DNA of 44,467 nucleotides from an uncultured Erysipelotrichaceae bacterium (GCA_947036815.1 CAMQRS010000009.1:1-44467), one strand, 5' to 3'. Numbered from the stretch's first letter, positions 35,085-44,349 are shown. Program-made: numbers and translations. Notes: a model not told the origin generated them from the letters alone.

Positions 35085-36660
35085 TAGAACTTACAAAGGG
35101 CTACGATTATTCATTGTTGTATTTTTATTTGTTAGTGTCGTATTTCCATTAATTAGTTTATTGCTGAATATTGAATTTGCGGACTTTGGGAAAGTATTGT
35201 CTTCTCCTCAGTTTTCAGATATGATGTTCAACTCTATTGTTGCTACCGGAGCATCTACCATTATTTCAGTAACAATAGCGTTTATATTAGCATGGTGTGT
35301 AAATCGATCAAATATTAAATTCAAAGCTATTTTAGCTGTCTTATTTACACTACCTATGTTAATCCCTTCTATTTCACATGGAATGGGACTCGTACTATTA
35401 CTAGGAAGCAATGGGTTATTAACTAATTTACTAGGAATAAACATTGAACTATATGGATTCACAGGAATTATCTTAGGATCTATACTATATTCATTTCCAG
35501 TTGCTTTTTTAATGCTAACTGATATCTTCAAATACGAAGATTATACAACTTATGAAGCAGCACAAGTCTTAGGACTAACAAAAAAACAACAGTTTACAAC
35601 AATCACGTTACCCAATATGCGTAAAACAATGATTTCAGTAATTTTTGCTGTATTCACGATGATTTTCACAGATTATGGAGTCCCACTTGTTGTTGGTGGA
35701 ACAGTTATGACTTTACCAGTATATATGTATAGAGAAGTTATTGGATTACTAAATTTCTCTACCGGAGCTATCATTGGGTTAGTCCTATTGATTCCAGCAT
35801 TCGTTGCCTTTATTATTGATTTAAAAGCAGAAGAAAACGGAAATACATCAACCATAACTAAAGGTTATATTATTACAAAAAATAAAGCGAGAGATGTATT
35901 CTCTTCAATCTACTGTATTGTTGTATTAGTTATTATATCGTTACCGATACTAGCGTTTGCCTTACTATCAGTAGTGAAACAATATCCAATTGATATGTCA
36001 TTTTCTTTAGAAAATATAGCACAAGCATTTGATTTAGGAGTAGGAATGTACTTACAAAATTCACTTGCGATATCATTAGTTACAGCACTTGTAGGGTTAT
36101 GTACCATTTACTTCACCGCTTATATTAATGCACGTTCTAAAAAAACATTTACGAATGGAATGATTCATTTAATCTCAATGCTTTCATTAGCAGTTCCCGG
36201 TGTTGTATTAGGGTTGTGTTATGTACTATTCTTTAAAGGAACATTCATCTATGGAACATTAGCAATCATTGTATTAGTAAATACAATCCATTTCTTTGCT
36301 TCACCATATTTATTAGCTTATAACTCATTGAGCAAGTTTAATAAAAATATGGAAGATATATCTGAAACCATGGGAATTAGTAAAATGAGAATGTTACTAG
36401 ATGTGTATGTTCCTTGTACTAGAGAAACAATCATTGAAATCTTTTCATACTTATTCGTAAACGCAATGGTTACGATATCAGCAGTATCATTCTTAGCTAA
36501 CTTTAAAAACATGCCTATCGCATTAATGATTCCTCAATTTGATTCACAATCATTAATAGAAGCTACCGCATTTATATCACTATTAATATTATTTGTTAAT
36601 ATTACTGTGAAATTAGCAATTTATTTATTAAAGCGTCATATCGCAAAACAGGAGGTTTAA
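35077..36660 (+). CDS. ABC importer permease with two fused membrane domains
   Basis: A 527-residue permease with about twelve helices in two related halves, as in FbpB/AfuB and PhnV-type systems. The first half has YEAAQVLGLTKKQQFTTITLP (about residues 160-180), an EAA loop that docks to the ATPase; the second has MEDISETMGISKMRMLLDVYVP (about 425-446). I take the ATG at 35077; the open frame could start at a TTG at 35071, but both lie within the ATPase end. It probably works as the whole transmembrane unit. Confidence 0.88.
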   Translation: MNNRTYKGLRLFIVVFLFVSVVFPLISLLLNIEFADFGKVLSSPQFSDMMFNSIVATGASTIISVTIAFILAWCVNRSNIKFKAILAVLFTLPMLIPSISHGMGLVLLLGSNGLLTNLLGINIELYGFTGIILGSILYSFPVAFLMLTDIFKYEDYTTYEAAQVLGLTKKQQFTTITLPNMRKTMISVIFAVFTMIFTDYGVPLVVGGTVMTLPVYMYREVIGLLNFSTGAIIGLVLLIPAFVAFIIDLKAEENGNTSTITKGYIITKNKARDVFSSIYCIVVLVIISLPILAFALLSVVKQYPIDMSFSLENIAQAFDLGVGMYLQNSLAISLVTALVGLCTIYFTAYINARSKKTFTNGMIHLISMLSLAVPGVVLGLCYVLFFKGTFIYGTLAIIVLVNTIHFFASPYLLAYNSLSKFNKNMEDISETMGISKMRMLLDVYVPCTRETIIEIFSYLFVNAMVTISAVSFLANFKNMPIALMIPQFDSQSLIEATAFISLLILFVNITVKLAIYLLKRHIAKQEV

Positions 36661-36661
36661 T

Positions 36662-37570
36662 ATGAACTTATCATATTTACAATTTGAAATTTTAAGCAAA
36701 ATTGAGCGTCATCCAAGTAAAAAACACTCACAAAGAAACTTTGCAAAAGAATTGTCTGTTTCTTTAGGAACAATCAACAAAGTAGTAAATGAATTAATAG
36801 AGTTAGAATTAATTCGTACGAAAGAAAATAGCCTATTTGATGTAACGTTAAAAGGGTATGAATGGTTGGAACCATACCGTGTTAAAAAAGCAGTTATCAT
36901 GGCTGCTGGATTTGGAAGTCGTATGGTACCTATTACATTAAATACGCCGAAACCTTTGATTTTAGTCAAAGGAAAGAAAATCATTGAAACATTGATTGAC
37001 GCAATTATTTATGCAGGAATTCAAGATATCACAATTGTCAGAGGATATTTATCTGAACAATTCGATGTACTATTAAAAAAATATCCAATGATTAAGTTCG
37101 TAGAAAATCCAATCTATAATGAAGCAAATAACATTTCAAGTGCCTATGCTGTTCGTTCTATTTTAGAAAATGCATACGTTGCAGAAGCAGACCTATATGT
37201 CTACAATCAAGAAATAATTCGTAAGTATGAATATGCTTCGAATTACTTAGGGGTAAAAGTAGATCGTACGGATGATTGGTGCTTTGAAGTAAACAAAAAT
37301 ATCATTACTAAAGTAAAAGTCGGTGGAGAAGATGTACATCATATGTACGGAATATCTTATTGGACAAAAGAAGATGCTAATAAACTTGTTAATGATATTG
37401 AGCTAGTGTATAAAAAACCAGGTGGAAAAGAACGCTATTGGGATGAAGTAGCGCTTAGAGAATGTATTGATAACTATAGTGTCATGGTACGTCCAGTTAA
37501 ATCTGGAGATATTATTGAAATTGATACCTTTAATGAATTAAAGGATATTGATCCCATCTACAACATCTAG
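36662..37570 (+). CDS. Winged-helix domain fused to a LicC-like cytidylyltransferase
   Basis: A 302-residue fusion. Residues 1-75 are a MarR/wHTH-like fold: LSKIERHPSKKHSQRNFAKEL, then SLGTINKVVNELIELELI as recognition helix. Residues about 76-302 are a nucleotidyltransferase: AVIMAAGFGSRMVP (78-91), LNTPKPLILVKGK, and NEANNISSAYAVRSIL with EADLYVYN as in LicC/PntC. RYWDEVALRE and IIEIDTFNEL close it. Start follows the permease stop by one base, with AGGAGG before it. The HTH could sense the aminoalkyl substrate and control the importer operon; the fused enzyme would make the CMP ester. That joint role is inferred. Confidence 0.85.
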   Translation: MNLSYLQFEILSKIERHPSKKHSQRNFAKELSVSLGTINKVVNELIELELIRTKENSLFDVTLKGYEWLEPYRVKKAVIMAAGFGSRMVPITLNTPKPLILVKGKKIIETLIDAIIYAGIQDITIVRGYLSEQFDVLLKKYPMIKFVENPIYNEANNISSAYAVRSILENAYVAEADLYVYNQEIIRKYEYASNYLGVKVDRTDDWCFEVNKNIITKVKVGGEDVHHMYGISYWTKEDANKLVNDIELVYKKPGGKERYWDEVALRECIDNYSVMVRPVKSGDIIEIDTFNELKDIDPIYNI

Positions 37571-37607
37571 TTTTATTAGTAAAGAAAAGAATATATATAA
37601 TTAAATA

Positions 37608-37636
37608 TTGACATAAATCTTTAAAAAGTGTATAAA
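37608..37636 (+). promoter_or_regulatory. Sigma-A promoter of thrS
   Basis: TTGACA (37608-37613), 17 bases, TATAAA (37631-37636). It leads into the T-box leader. Confidence 0.75.
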
Positions 37637-37642
37637 CTATAG

Positions 37643-37858
37643 TATAAACGTTGATAAGGATAACAATATATGAATTTAATACAGAGAGTAAAGTGGTTGC
37701 TGAAAACTTTATGAGAAGACATATATTTACTACCTTGGAGTTGGACTTGAAAAAGAATCCCGAATCACACTCGTTACGTGTTAGAGTTGTACATAATGTA
37801 CATAAATTAAGGTGGTACCGCGTAAGTCTTCACGTCCTTTGGATGCGAAGACTTTTTT
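37643..37858 (+). promoter_or_regulatory. T-box leader, threonine-responsive
   Basis: The T-box core AAGGTGGTACCGCG lies at 37809-37822, followed by a terminator stem. It senses uncharged tRNA-Thr and allows read-through into thrS. Stem I occupies about 37645-37745; ACT and ACC, both Thr codons, stand side by side at 37729-37734, where the specifier is expected. A 71-codon frame over it is a chance ORF. Confidence 0.93.
37825..37858 (+). terminator. T-box regulated terminator
   Basis: AGTCTTC (37825-37831) pairs with GAAGACT (37847-37853), CGTCC with GGATG inside, then T6 (37853-37858). The alternative fold uses the T-box core as antiterminator. Confidence 0.9.
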
Positions 37859-37879
37859 ATATCTAGGAGGAAATTAGAA

Positions 37880-39613
37880 ATGGTAGATTTTAAAAATGAT
37901 GAAGCACTGAATACATTAAATCATTCATGTGCACACGTATTAGCACAAGCAGTAAAACAACTATATCCACATGCAATGTTTTGGGTAGGACCAGTCGTTA
38001 ATGAAGGGTTTTATTATGATATTGATTTAGGAAATGATGTTATTAAAGACGATGATATTCCTAAAATAGAAAAACAAATGAAGAAAATTTGTAAAGATGG
38101 TAAAAAAATTGGAAAAAGAGAATTAACGAAAGAAGAAGCGATGGAACTATTCAAAGATGATAGTTACAAGTTAGACTTAATCTCTGGATTAGAAGAAGGA
38201 ACAATTACTACTTATGGACAAGGAGACTTCATTGATTTATGTCGTGGTCCTCATATGGAAACGGTAAAAGCATGTCGTAACTTTAAATTAGTAAAACATT
38301 CTGGTGCCTACTGGAAAGGTGATAAAAATAATAAAGTGCTTCAAAGAGTATATGGAGTTTGTTTGCCTACTCCTGAAGAGTTAGAACAACACCTATTCTT
38401 AATTGAAGAAGCGAAAAAACGTGATCATAAAAAATTAGGAAAAGAATTAGGTTTATTCATGATGAGTGATTATGCTCCGGGGATGCCTTTTATGTTACCT
38501 AAAGGAATGATGATTCGTAATACGTTAGAACAATACTGGTATGATGAACATACAAAAGAGGGATATGAATTTATTAAAACTCCTTTAATGATGGCAAAAG
38601 AATTATGGGAAGTAAGTGGACATTGGGGTAATTATAAAGACAACATGTACACAAGTATTGTGGATGATCGTGAGTTTGCGATTAAACCAATGAACTGTCC
38701 TGGCGCAATGTTAGTGTATAAACAAGGATTACACTCGTATAAAGACTTACCAATCCGTATGGGGGAAATAGGTCAAGTACATCGTAATGAAGCATCAGGA
38801 GCGTTAAACGGACTGTTTAGAGTGCGTACGTTCAATCAAGATGATGCACATATCTTTATGCGTCCAGATCAAATTGAAGAAGAAGTAGTACGATTAATGA
38901 AATTTATTGATCGTGTTTATACAATGTTAGGATTAACATACAAAGTGGAATTAAGTACACGTCCTGAAGATAAATATATCGGAGACATTGAAACTTGGGA
39001 AAAAAGTGAAGCGGCACTAGCTGCTGCATGTAAGTCTGCAGGAAAAGAATATAAATTAAACCCTGGAGATGGAGCATTCTATGGTCCTAAACTAGACTTC
39101 CATATTCAAGATTCATTAGGAAGAGTATGGCAATGTGGGACAGTTCAATTAGATATGAACTTACCAGAAAGATTTGACTTAACTTATGTTGACTCAGAGA
39201 AAAACAAAGTACGTCCAGTGATGCTACATAGAGTTATCTTTGGTTCGGTAGAAAGATTTATCGGAATCTTAATTGAACACTTTGGGGGAGCATTCCCAAC
39301 TTGGTTAGCACCAACTCAAGTAAATATTATTCCAGTTAAAAATGAATACCATTTAACATACAGTAAAGAATTAGTTACTTTACTACAAAATAATGGAGTT
39401 CGTGTAGAAATGGATGCTAGAGAAGAAAAATTAGGATACCGTATGAGAGATTCTCAAATGAAAAAAGCACCGTTTACGTTAGTTATCGGTGATAGTGAAA
39501 GAGATGAAAAAACAATTAGCTTTAGAAGACATGGTAGTCAAGCGACAACTACATTAACACAAGATGAATTTATTTCATTAATAAAAGAAGAAATAACAAG
39601 CAAAAAACTATAA
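37880..39613 (+). CDS. thrS: Threonyl-tRNA synthetase lacking the TGS domain
   Basis: A 577-residue class II synthetase that charges tRNA-Thr. The protein begins almost at the editing domain (LNHSCAHVLAQAVKQLYP, 12-29), with a further CRGPHM zinc-like editing site (about 117-122). The catalytic core has MNCPGAM (about 273-279), HRNEASGALNGLFRVR and RPVMLHRVIFGSVERF; Cys and two His are the zinc ligands. A C-terminal anticodon-binding domain follows. Usual length is about 640, so the N-terminal TGS domain (about 60 residues) is absent; the start is fixed by AGGAGG and the T-box terminator upstream. Editing and aminoacylation domains look complete. Confidence 0.96.
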   Translation: MVDFKNDEALNTLNHSCAHVLAQAVKQLYPHAMFWVGPVVNEGFYYDIDLGNDVIKDDDIPKIEKQMKKICKDGKKIGKRELTKEEAMELFKDDSYKLDLISGLEEGTITTYGQGDFIDLCRGPHMETVKACRNFKLVKHSGAYWKGDKNNKVLQRVYGVCLPTPEELEQHLFLIEEAKKRDHKKLGKELGLFMMSDYAPGMPFMLPKGMMIRNTLEQYWYDEHTKEGYEFIKTPLMMAKELWEVSGHWGNYKDNMYTSIVDDREFAIKPMNCPGAMLVYKQGLHSYKDLPIRMGEIGQVHRNEASGALNGLFRVRTFNQDDAHIFMRPDQIEEEVVRLMKFIDRVYTMLGLTYKVELSTRPEDKYIGDIETWEKSEAALAAACKSAGKEYKLNPGDGAFYGPKLDFHIQDSLGRVWQCGTVQLDMNLPERFDLTYVDSEKNKVRPVMLHRVIFGSVERFIGILIEHFGGAFPTWLAPTQVNIIPVKNEYHLTYSKELVTLLQNNGVRVEMDAREEKLGYRMRDSQMKKAPFTLVIGDSERDEKTISFRRHGSQATTTLTQDEFISLIKEEITSKKL

Positions 39614-39616
39614 GAG

Positions 39617-39640
39617 AAGGCACAATTTGTGCCTTTTTTT
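39617..39640 (+). terminator. Terminator of thrS
   Basis: AAGGCACA (39617-39624), loop ATT, TGTGCCTT (39628-39635), and T7 ending at 39640. Confidence 0.93.
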
Positions 39641-39673
39641 GTTATGTTAATAAATTCTTAATGAAATTCATAG

Positions 39674-39703
39674 TTGATACTTATAATACAACTACTCTAT
39701 AAT
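39674..39703 (+). promoter_or_regulatory. Promoter of the two-component operon
   Basis: TTGATA (39674-39679), 18 bases, TATAAT (39698-39703). A small palindrome ATGAAATTCAT at 39661-39671 just upstream could be an autoregulatory site. Confidence 0.7.
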
Positions 39704-39729
39704 AGGGGTACAGCACAGGAGGAATAATT

Positions 39730-40419
39730 ATGTACAACATATTAATATGTGATGATGAAAAGGATATTGTGAAAGCCTTAAAAATATATTTGTTTAATGA
39801 AGAATATAACTTATTTGAAGCGAATGACGGAAGAGAAGCGGTGAATCTAGCAAAAAAACATGAATTTCATGTCATCTTAATGGATGTAATGATGCCACAT
39901 ATGGACGGAATTAGTGCCTTAGCAGAAATACGGAAAACAAGTAATGTACCAATCATTATGCTAAGTGCTAAAAGTGAGGATACAGATAAGATACTAGGGT
40001 TAAATGTAGGGGCAGATGATTACGTTACCAAACCATTTAATCCAGTCGAAGTATTAGCGAGAGTTAAATCTCAACTTCGAAGATATACGCAACTTGGTTC
40101 ATTAACGACAAGTGATGACGTTATAGTGATTGGAAGTATTCAATTAGATGATAAAGAAAAGAAAGTAAGAGTGGACCAAAATGAGGTTTCTCTAACACCA
40201 ACGGAATATGAAATATTAAAATTATTAATGATGAATCCAAACAGAGTGTATTCACCAAAACAAATCTATGAACAAGTATGGGATGACTGTGGATTCGCAA
40301 GTGAAAATACAGTAGCAGTGCATATTCGTCATTTAAGAGAAAAAGTTGAAATTAATCCTTCAGAACCACGCTTCTTGAAAGTAGTATGGGGACAAGGGTA
40401 TAAGCTAGAAAGGAACTAA
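39730..40419 (+). CDS. OmpR-family response regulator
   Basis: A 229-residue regulator. The receiver has acidic D8/D9 (ICDDE), phosphate acceptor D52 in LMDVMMP, and K101 in YVTKPF. The winged helix (about 130-229) has SLTPTEYEILKLLMMNPNRV and ENTVAVHIRHLREKVE, typical of OmpR/VanR. It is paired with the kinase four bases on. A glucosaminidase gene with its own promoter follows the pair, so control of wall turnover is possible but unproved. AGGAGG lies seven bases before the ATG. Confidence 0.95.
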   Translation: MYNILICDDEKDIVKALKIYLFNEEYNLFEANDGREAVNLAKKHEFHVILMDVMMPHMDGISALAEIRKTSNVPIIMLSAKSEDTDKILGLNVGADDYVTKPFNPVEVLARVKSQLRRYTQLGSLTTSDDVIVIGSIQLDDKEKKVRVDQNEVSLTPTEYEILKLLMMNPNRVYSPKQIYEQVWDDCGFASENTVAVHIRHLREKVEINPSEPRFLKVVWGQGYKLERN

Positions 40420-40422
40420 CAA

Positions 40423-42327
40423 ATGGAAAAAAATGAAGTACAAGAGTTCAAAAAAGAATTTAAGCTTAAAGGATTAAAATATAATCAAATGAATAAATCG
40501 ATAATGTTCGTTGTATGCCTAATATTTCTTGCAATCACAATCACTTTTGGAGCATTAGTAGCTACCGCATTTAAATATGACATGTACTTTTCTACAAAGA
40601 AAGATGCCACTGAAGAGATAAATAGAGATGTGGTTTGTAGAGATTTTTACTGCGATAGTATTTATGATATGATGAATGCGTATAGTGTTGAAGATTATAG
40701 TAATTTAGAAATTTTATCAAGCAGTCATAATGAAAACCTTAGATTTACTATTGGAACACCAACTGATTTGTTTCAATCCGATGAATTTGATTTAACTAAA
40801 TATACATTGGTGTATGAGGCATCCGGCTATTATTATAATTATGCAATAGAAAATACTCAACTACATGAAGGTAAAGTGTATATAAATAATGACTATTTAA
40901 CGAGTAGTCGATTTGATATTGTTAATCTAGGAATAGACTATTTGTATAAGTACAAGCATATGTTAATAATAGGGGTAATAGTATTACTTTGTTTTGATTT
41001 ATGGATTTATATTTGGCTGCTTCATGCAGCAGGAAGAAGAGAAAATCGAGAAGGGTATGTAATGAATGCATGTTCAAAAATCCCGTTAGAAATTTACTTC
41101 CCCCTAATTTGCTTTGCGATATTCTTCCTAGCTGCAATTAGCTCGGATATCCTCTTTTTCAATTATCGATTGCAAGTTATATTCACTATCATTGTATTTG
41201 TTATTGGAGGAATGCTTGTGAGTATAGATTTTGCTATACGTGTAAAAACGAAAACATTGTTCTCGAATACATTAATCGCAATCATGTATAGAAAAACAGT
41301 TTATCCGATAAAGCTTATAGTTAAAAAGATGTGGAAAGAACATACCAACCTAATGAATAAATTGGTCATTGTTTATGTATTGATTGGGTTCTTTGCGGTA
41401 ATGCCTTTTATTGGAGCCATTGTGTACTTGTTATTATTTGCACCACTTGTGTATTTAGCTTATATCTTAATGAAATTACATGAAGCTACTATTCAACTAG
41501 CAGAAGGTAACTTAGACTATCAAGTGGATACTGCAAAGATGATTTATGAATTTAAAGAGAGTGGAGAAAACTTGAATTCGATTGCTCATGGAATGAATAT
41601 CGCCGTAGAAGAGCGATTAAAAAGTGAACGATTTAAGACAGAGTTAATCACGAATGTATCACATGATATTAAAACACCTTTAACTTCAATTATTAATTAT
41701 GCAGACTTAATTAATAAAGAAGAAACAGAGAACGAAAATATCAAAGAATACAGTAACATATTGTTGCATCATAGTGAACGATTAAGAAAGATGAGTGAAG
41801 ACTTAATCGAAGTTTCAAAAGCAACGACAGGTAACTTAGAAGTCAATTTACAACCTTGTCAAATTGATGTATTACTTTCTCAAATATATGGAGAGTATGA
41901 TTCTAAAATGCAAGAAAAAGGCTTAGATTTTATCATTAATAAAAAAGAATATCTTCCTCAAATATTAGCAGATAGTAAATATATCTGGAGAGTCTTAGAC
42001 AACATGATGAATAATATCTATAAATATGCATTAGAGAATACGAGAGTCTATATTGATGTTGTTCATGTAGATGGTAAAGTTAGTATGATATTTAAAAACA
42101 TCTCTAAATATCCATTGAATGTGGATCCTCAGGATTTATTAGCTAGATTTGTACGTGGTGATGATTCAAGACATACTTCTGGAAGTGGACTTGGTTTATC
42201 CATCGCAAATGGATTAGTAACCATGCAAAAAGGATCGTTAGATATTCAAATCGATGGAGACCTATTTAAGATAGTCTTGTTGTTTGATGCGATAGATAAA
42301 GATGATTATACTGAATTTAGTATGTAG
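40423..42327 (+). CDS. Membrane sensor histidine kinase
   Basis: A 634-residue kinase. One helix at about 25-48 is followed by an outer region of about 120 residues with two Cys (CRDFYC), and then about six more helices up to about 350. A HAMP-like linker (AEGNLDYQVDTA) leads to the phosphoacceptor H414 in VSHDIKTPLTS. The ATPase part has NMMNNIYKYALENTRVY, FVRGDDSRHTSGSGLGLSIA and a C-terminal strand pair. The extra membrane block between sensor loop and HAMP is unusual for a plain VanS kinase. It is coupled to the regulator. Confidence 0.93.
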   Translation: MEKNEVQEFKKEFKLKGLKYNQMNKSIMFVVCLIFLAITITFGALVATAFKYDMYFSTKKDATEEINRDVVCRDFYCDSIYDMMNAYSVEDYSNLEILSSSHNENLRFTIGTPTDLFQSDEFDLTKYTLVYEASGYYYNYAIENTQLHEGKVYINNDYLTSSRFDIVNLGIDYLYKYKHMLIIGVIVLLCFDLWIYIWLLHAAGRRENREGYVMNACSKIPLEIYFPLICFAIFFLAAISSDILFFNYRLQVIFTIIVFVIGGMLVSIDFAIRVKTKTLFSNTLIAIMYRKTVYPIKLIVKKMWKEHTNLMNKLVIVYVLIGFFAVMPFIGAIVYLLLFAPLVYLAYILMKLHEATIQLAEGNLDYQVDTAKMIYEFKESGENLNSIAHGMNIAVEERLKSERFKTELITNVSHDIKTPLTSIINYADLINKEETENENIKEYSNILLHHSERLRKMSEDLIEVSKATTGNLEVNLQPCQIDVLLSQIYGEYDSKMQEKGLDFIINKKEYLPQILADSKYIWRVLDNMMNNIYKYALENTRVYIDVVHVDGKVSMIFKNISKYPLNVDPQDLLARFVRGDDSRHTSGSGLGLSIANGLVTMQKGSLDIQIDGDLFKIVLLFDAIDKDDYTEFSM

Positions 42328-42372
42328 TGAAAACTGAAATGAATATAAAGTTGGCAGAAATTAATAAAAATG

Positions 42373-42408
42373 CTCAAAAGGAATAGTACATTCTTTTGAG
42401 TTTTTTTT
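42373..42408 (+). terminator. Terminator of the two-component operon
   Basis: CTCAAAAGGAA (42373-42383) pairs with TTCTTTTGAG (42391-42400) with one bulge, then T8 (42401-42408). Confidence 0.88.
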
Positions 42409-42461
42409 ATCCATTAAGATAGTAATTTAATACATTCGATATCCATTAGCAAAATATTATC

Positions 42462-42490
42462 TTAACAATAGTACTATATTTTGTTATAAT
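42462..42490 (+). promoter_or_regulatory. Sigma-A promoter of the glucosaminidase gene
   Basis: TTAACA (42462-42467), 17 bases, TATAAT (42485-42490). Confidence 0.75.
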
Positions 42491-42512
42491 TCAAATGAGA
42501 GGAATTGAATCA

Positions 42513-44339
42513 ATGAAAAATAAAATTACAATTACAATGTTAATATCTTTTCTTTTTATTGCATATGGATATAGCAATGATATGTTTAATGTGGAAACAA
42601 AAGATATTTCAAATACAGAAGAAAAATACGAAGCAGAAGCTACTTTAAGTGAAGATCATGTTTTTACTACGATGGATATAGATGGAAATATAATAGAAGT
42701 TGATGTAGAAGCATTAGAAGCTGAGGTTTTATCTGAACAAGCAGAGATTCTTTCAGCACAGCAAGAATTAATGGCATTAACTGCAGTCGGAGGAACATCG
42801 AAAGCTATTTCTTATGGGGTAGTTAACTTTCAAACGAAAGCGTTTGATACAAATACAAATTATAAAAATGCAGAAACAGAGGCGACTGGCTACCTAAATG
42901 GATATTATGGGATTGATGCAGCATATTTAGGAATGGAAGGCGGACAAGTAAAATTTAAAATGGGTGGAGTTACTGGTTTAGTATCACCAAGTGATGTGCA
43001 AGTAATAGATATTAGTGATACTGCATCAGCGAAACATTTGAGTTACTATCAGGTTGTGAACGGGAAATTATATCACTATATGACCTTAGATTTAAACCAT
43101 GATTCTAGTTCAGGCTACTATGGTGTTGTACAAGTTGGGTACCAACAAAGTTACATGAAAGCAGGAGTTAAGTATTATAGTTATGATGGTCATTATTTTT
43201 ATGAATCATATCAAAGTATGATAGATGATTATAAAGCGGGAACAACTACGAGATCAATAAACAATAGTAATACGTACTATAATTATTACCAATTTTTAAG
43301 TCATAGAAGTGAGACTACATTTACTGATATTCAATTGGACGCCTATGTAAAAAGCAAAAAACCGGCAGGATCTATAATGGTAGGTCTAGGAGATTCTTTT
43401 ATCGAAAACGAATCTAAATATGGAGTAAATGCTAGTTTGATGTATGGAGTAGCAGCGAATGAAAGTGCTTGGGGTACAAGTAGTATTGCCACCAATAAAA
43501 ATAATTTATTTGGTCATGCAGCTTACGATAGTGATCCCGATGGTTCATCAAGTTCATATTCAAGTCCAGAATATAGTATTTTCTATCATGCGAATGTCTT
43601 TGTTTCACAAGGGTATTTAGATCCTTGTGATGGTAAAAATACAGGAGGAAACGGGTATAACTCAGGTGTTTGCCAACTTGGTAGATATAAGGGATCGCAT
43701 TTAGGAGACAAAGCAAGTGGAATGAATGTTAAGTATGCTTCAGATCCTTATTGGGGAGAAAAAGCAGCTGCTGTATCATGGCAATTAAATAATGCCTATC
43801 CAGATGTGAAAGACTATGAAACATATACAATAGGAATAAAAACAGAGCCGACCAATTATAATGTGAGACAAGAAGCGAGAGATTCTTCAAATATGTTATA
43901 CCAAACAGGGAATTATGAAACATATCCAATACTTATTCTTGGAAAGACAAGTGGGCAAAATGTTGGCGGTAATGATCTTTGGTACAAAATACAAAGTGAT
44001 GTAACGCTAAATAGTTCGGGAGATACGATGACTCAGGATAAAGGTGTATACGACTTTGATAATTATTTTGGTTATATTCATTCAAATGGAATTCAAGTAG
44101 TTTCGAATTCAGATATCATCCCTCCAATTGTACCTTCGGTTAAATTAGGTGATGTGAATGGTGATGACAGTATAGGAGCGATTGATTATTTAATGATCAA
44201 GGACTATATTATGGGTAAAATTTCTTTAAACTCAACTCAAAAAACAGCAGCTGATGTAAATAAAGATAATAGCATAGGAGCGATTGATTATTTAATGATT
44301 AAAGACTTTATTATGGGTAAATTACCCAGTCTAGATTAA
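42513..44339 (+). CDS. Secreted glucosaminidase with C-terminal dockerin
   Basis: A 608-residue exported protein, started at the ATG at 42513 (AGAGGA nine bases before it); an ATG at 42495 is in frame but precedes that site. A signal peptide of about 20 residues (ITITMLISFLFIAYG) leads. The middle (about 60-270) is an unassigned wall-binding-like region. The GH73-type glucosaminidase fold includes SLMYGVAANESAWGTS, with E317 as the likely catalytic acid, and NNLFGHAAYD. It cuts GlcNAc-MurNAc links in peptidoglycan. An SH3-like part follows (YNVRQEARDSS). The last 65 residues are a dockerin with two calcium loops, DVNGDDSIGAIDYLMIKD and DVNKDNSIGAIDYLMIKD. The matching cohesin is not in the window. 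Confidence 0.9.
   Translation: MKNKITITMLISFLFIAYGYSNDMFNVETKDISNTEEKYEAEATLSEDHVFTTMDIDGNIIEVDVEALEAEVLSEQAEILSAQQELMALTAVGGTSKAISYGVVNFQTKAFDTNTNYKNAETEATGYLNGYYGIDAAYLGMEGGQVKFKMGGVTGLVSPSDVQVIDISDTASAKHLSYYQVVNGKLYHYMTLDLNHDSSSGYYGVVQVGYQQSYMKAGVKYYSYDGHYFYESYQSMIDDYKAGTTTRSINNSNTYYNYYQFLSHRSETTFTDIQLDAYVKSKKPAGSIMVGLGDSFIENESKYGVNASLMYGVAANESAWGTSSIATNKNNLFGHAAYDSDPDGSSSSYSSPEYSIFYHANVFVSQGYLDPCDGKNTGGNGYNSGVCQLGRYKGSHLGDKASGMNVKYASDPYWGEKAAAVSWQLNNAYPDVKDYETYTIGIKTEPTNYNVRQEARDSSNMLYQTGNYETYPILILGKTSGQNVGGNDLWYKIQSDVTLNSSGDTMTQDKGVYDFDNYFGYIHSNGIQVVSNSDIIPPIVPSVKLGDVNGDDSIGAIDYLMIKDYIMGKISLNSTQKTAADVNKDNSIGAIDYLMIKDFIMGKLPSLD
44169..44321 (+). repeat. Twin dockerin repeats at DNA level
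   Basis: 44169-44219 and 44271-44321 are 51-base near-identical segments (four visible differences) encoding SIGAIDYLMIKD(Y/F)IMGK. They are internal protein repeats of the dockerin, not a mobile element; such likeness points to recent duplication or conversion. Confidence 0.85.
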
Positions 44340-44349
44340 GGAGAATTCT

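Noticed and set aside
37651-37866. 71-codon open frame
   Set aside because: It lies wholly over the T-box leader, including its core and terminator stem, with no family likeness.
43432-43929. Minus-strand open frames in the glucosaminidase gene
   Set aside because: They are antisense shadows with no ribosome sites or recognisable domains.
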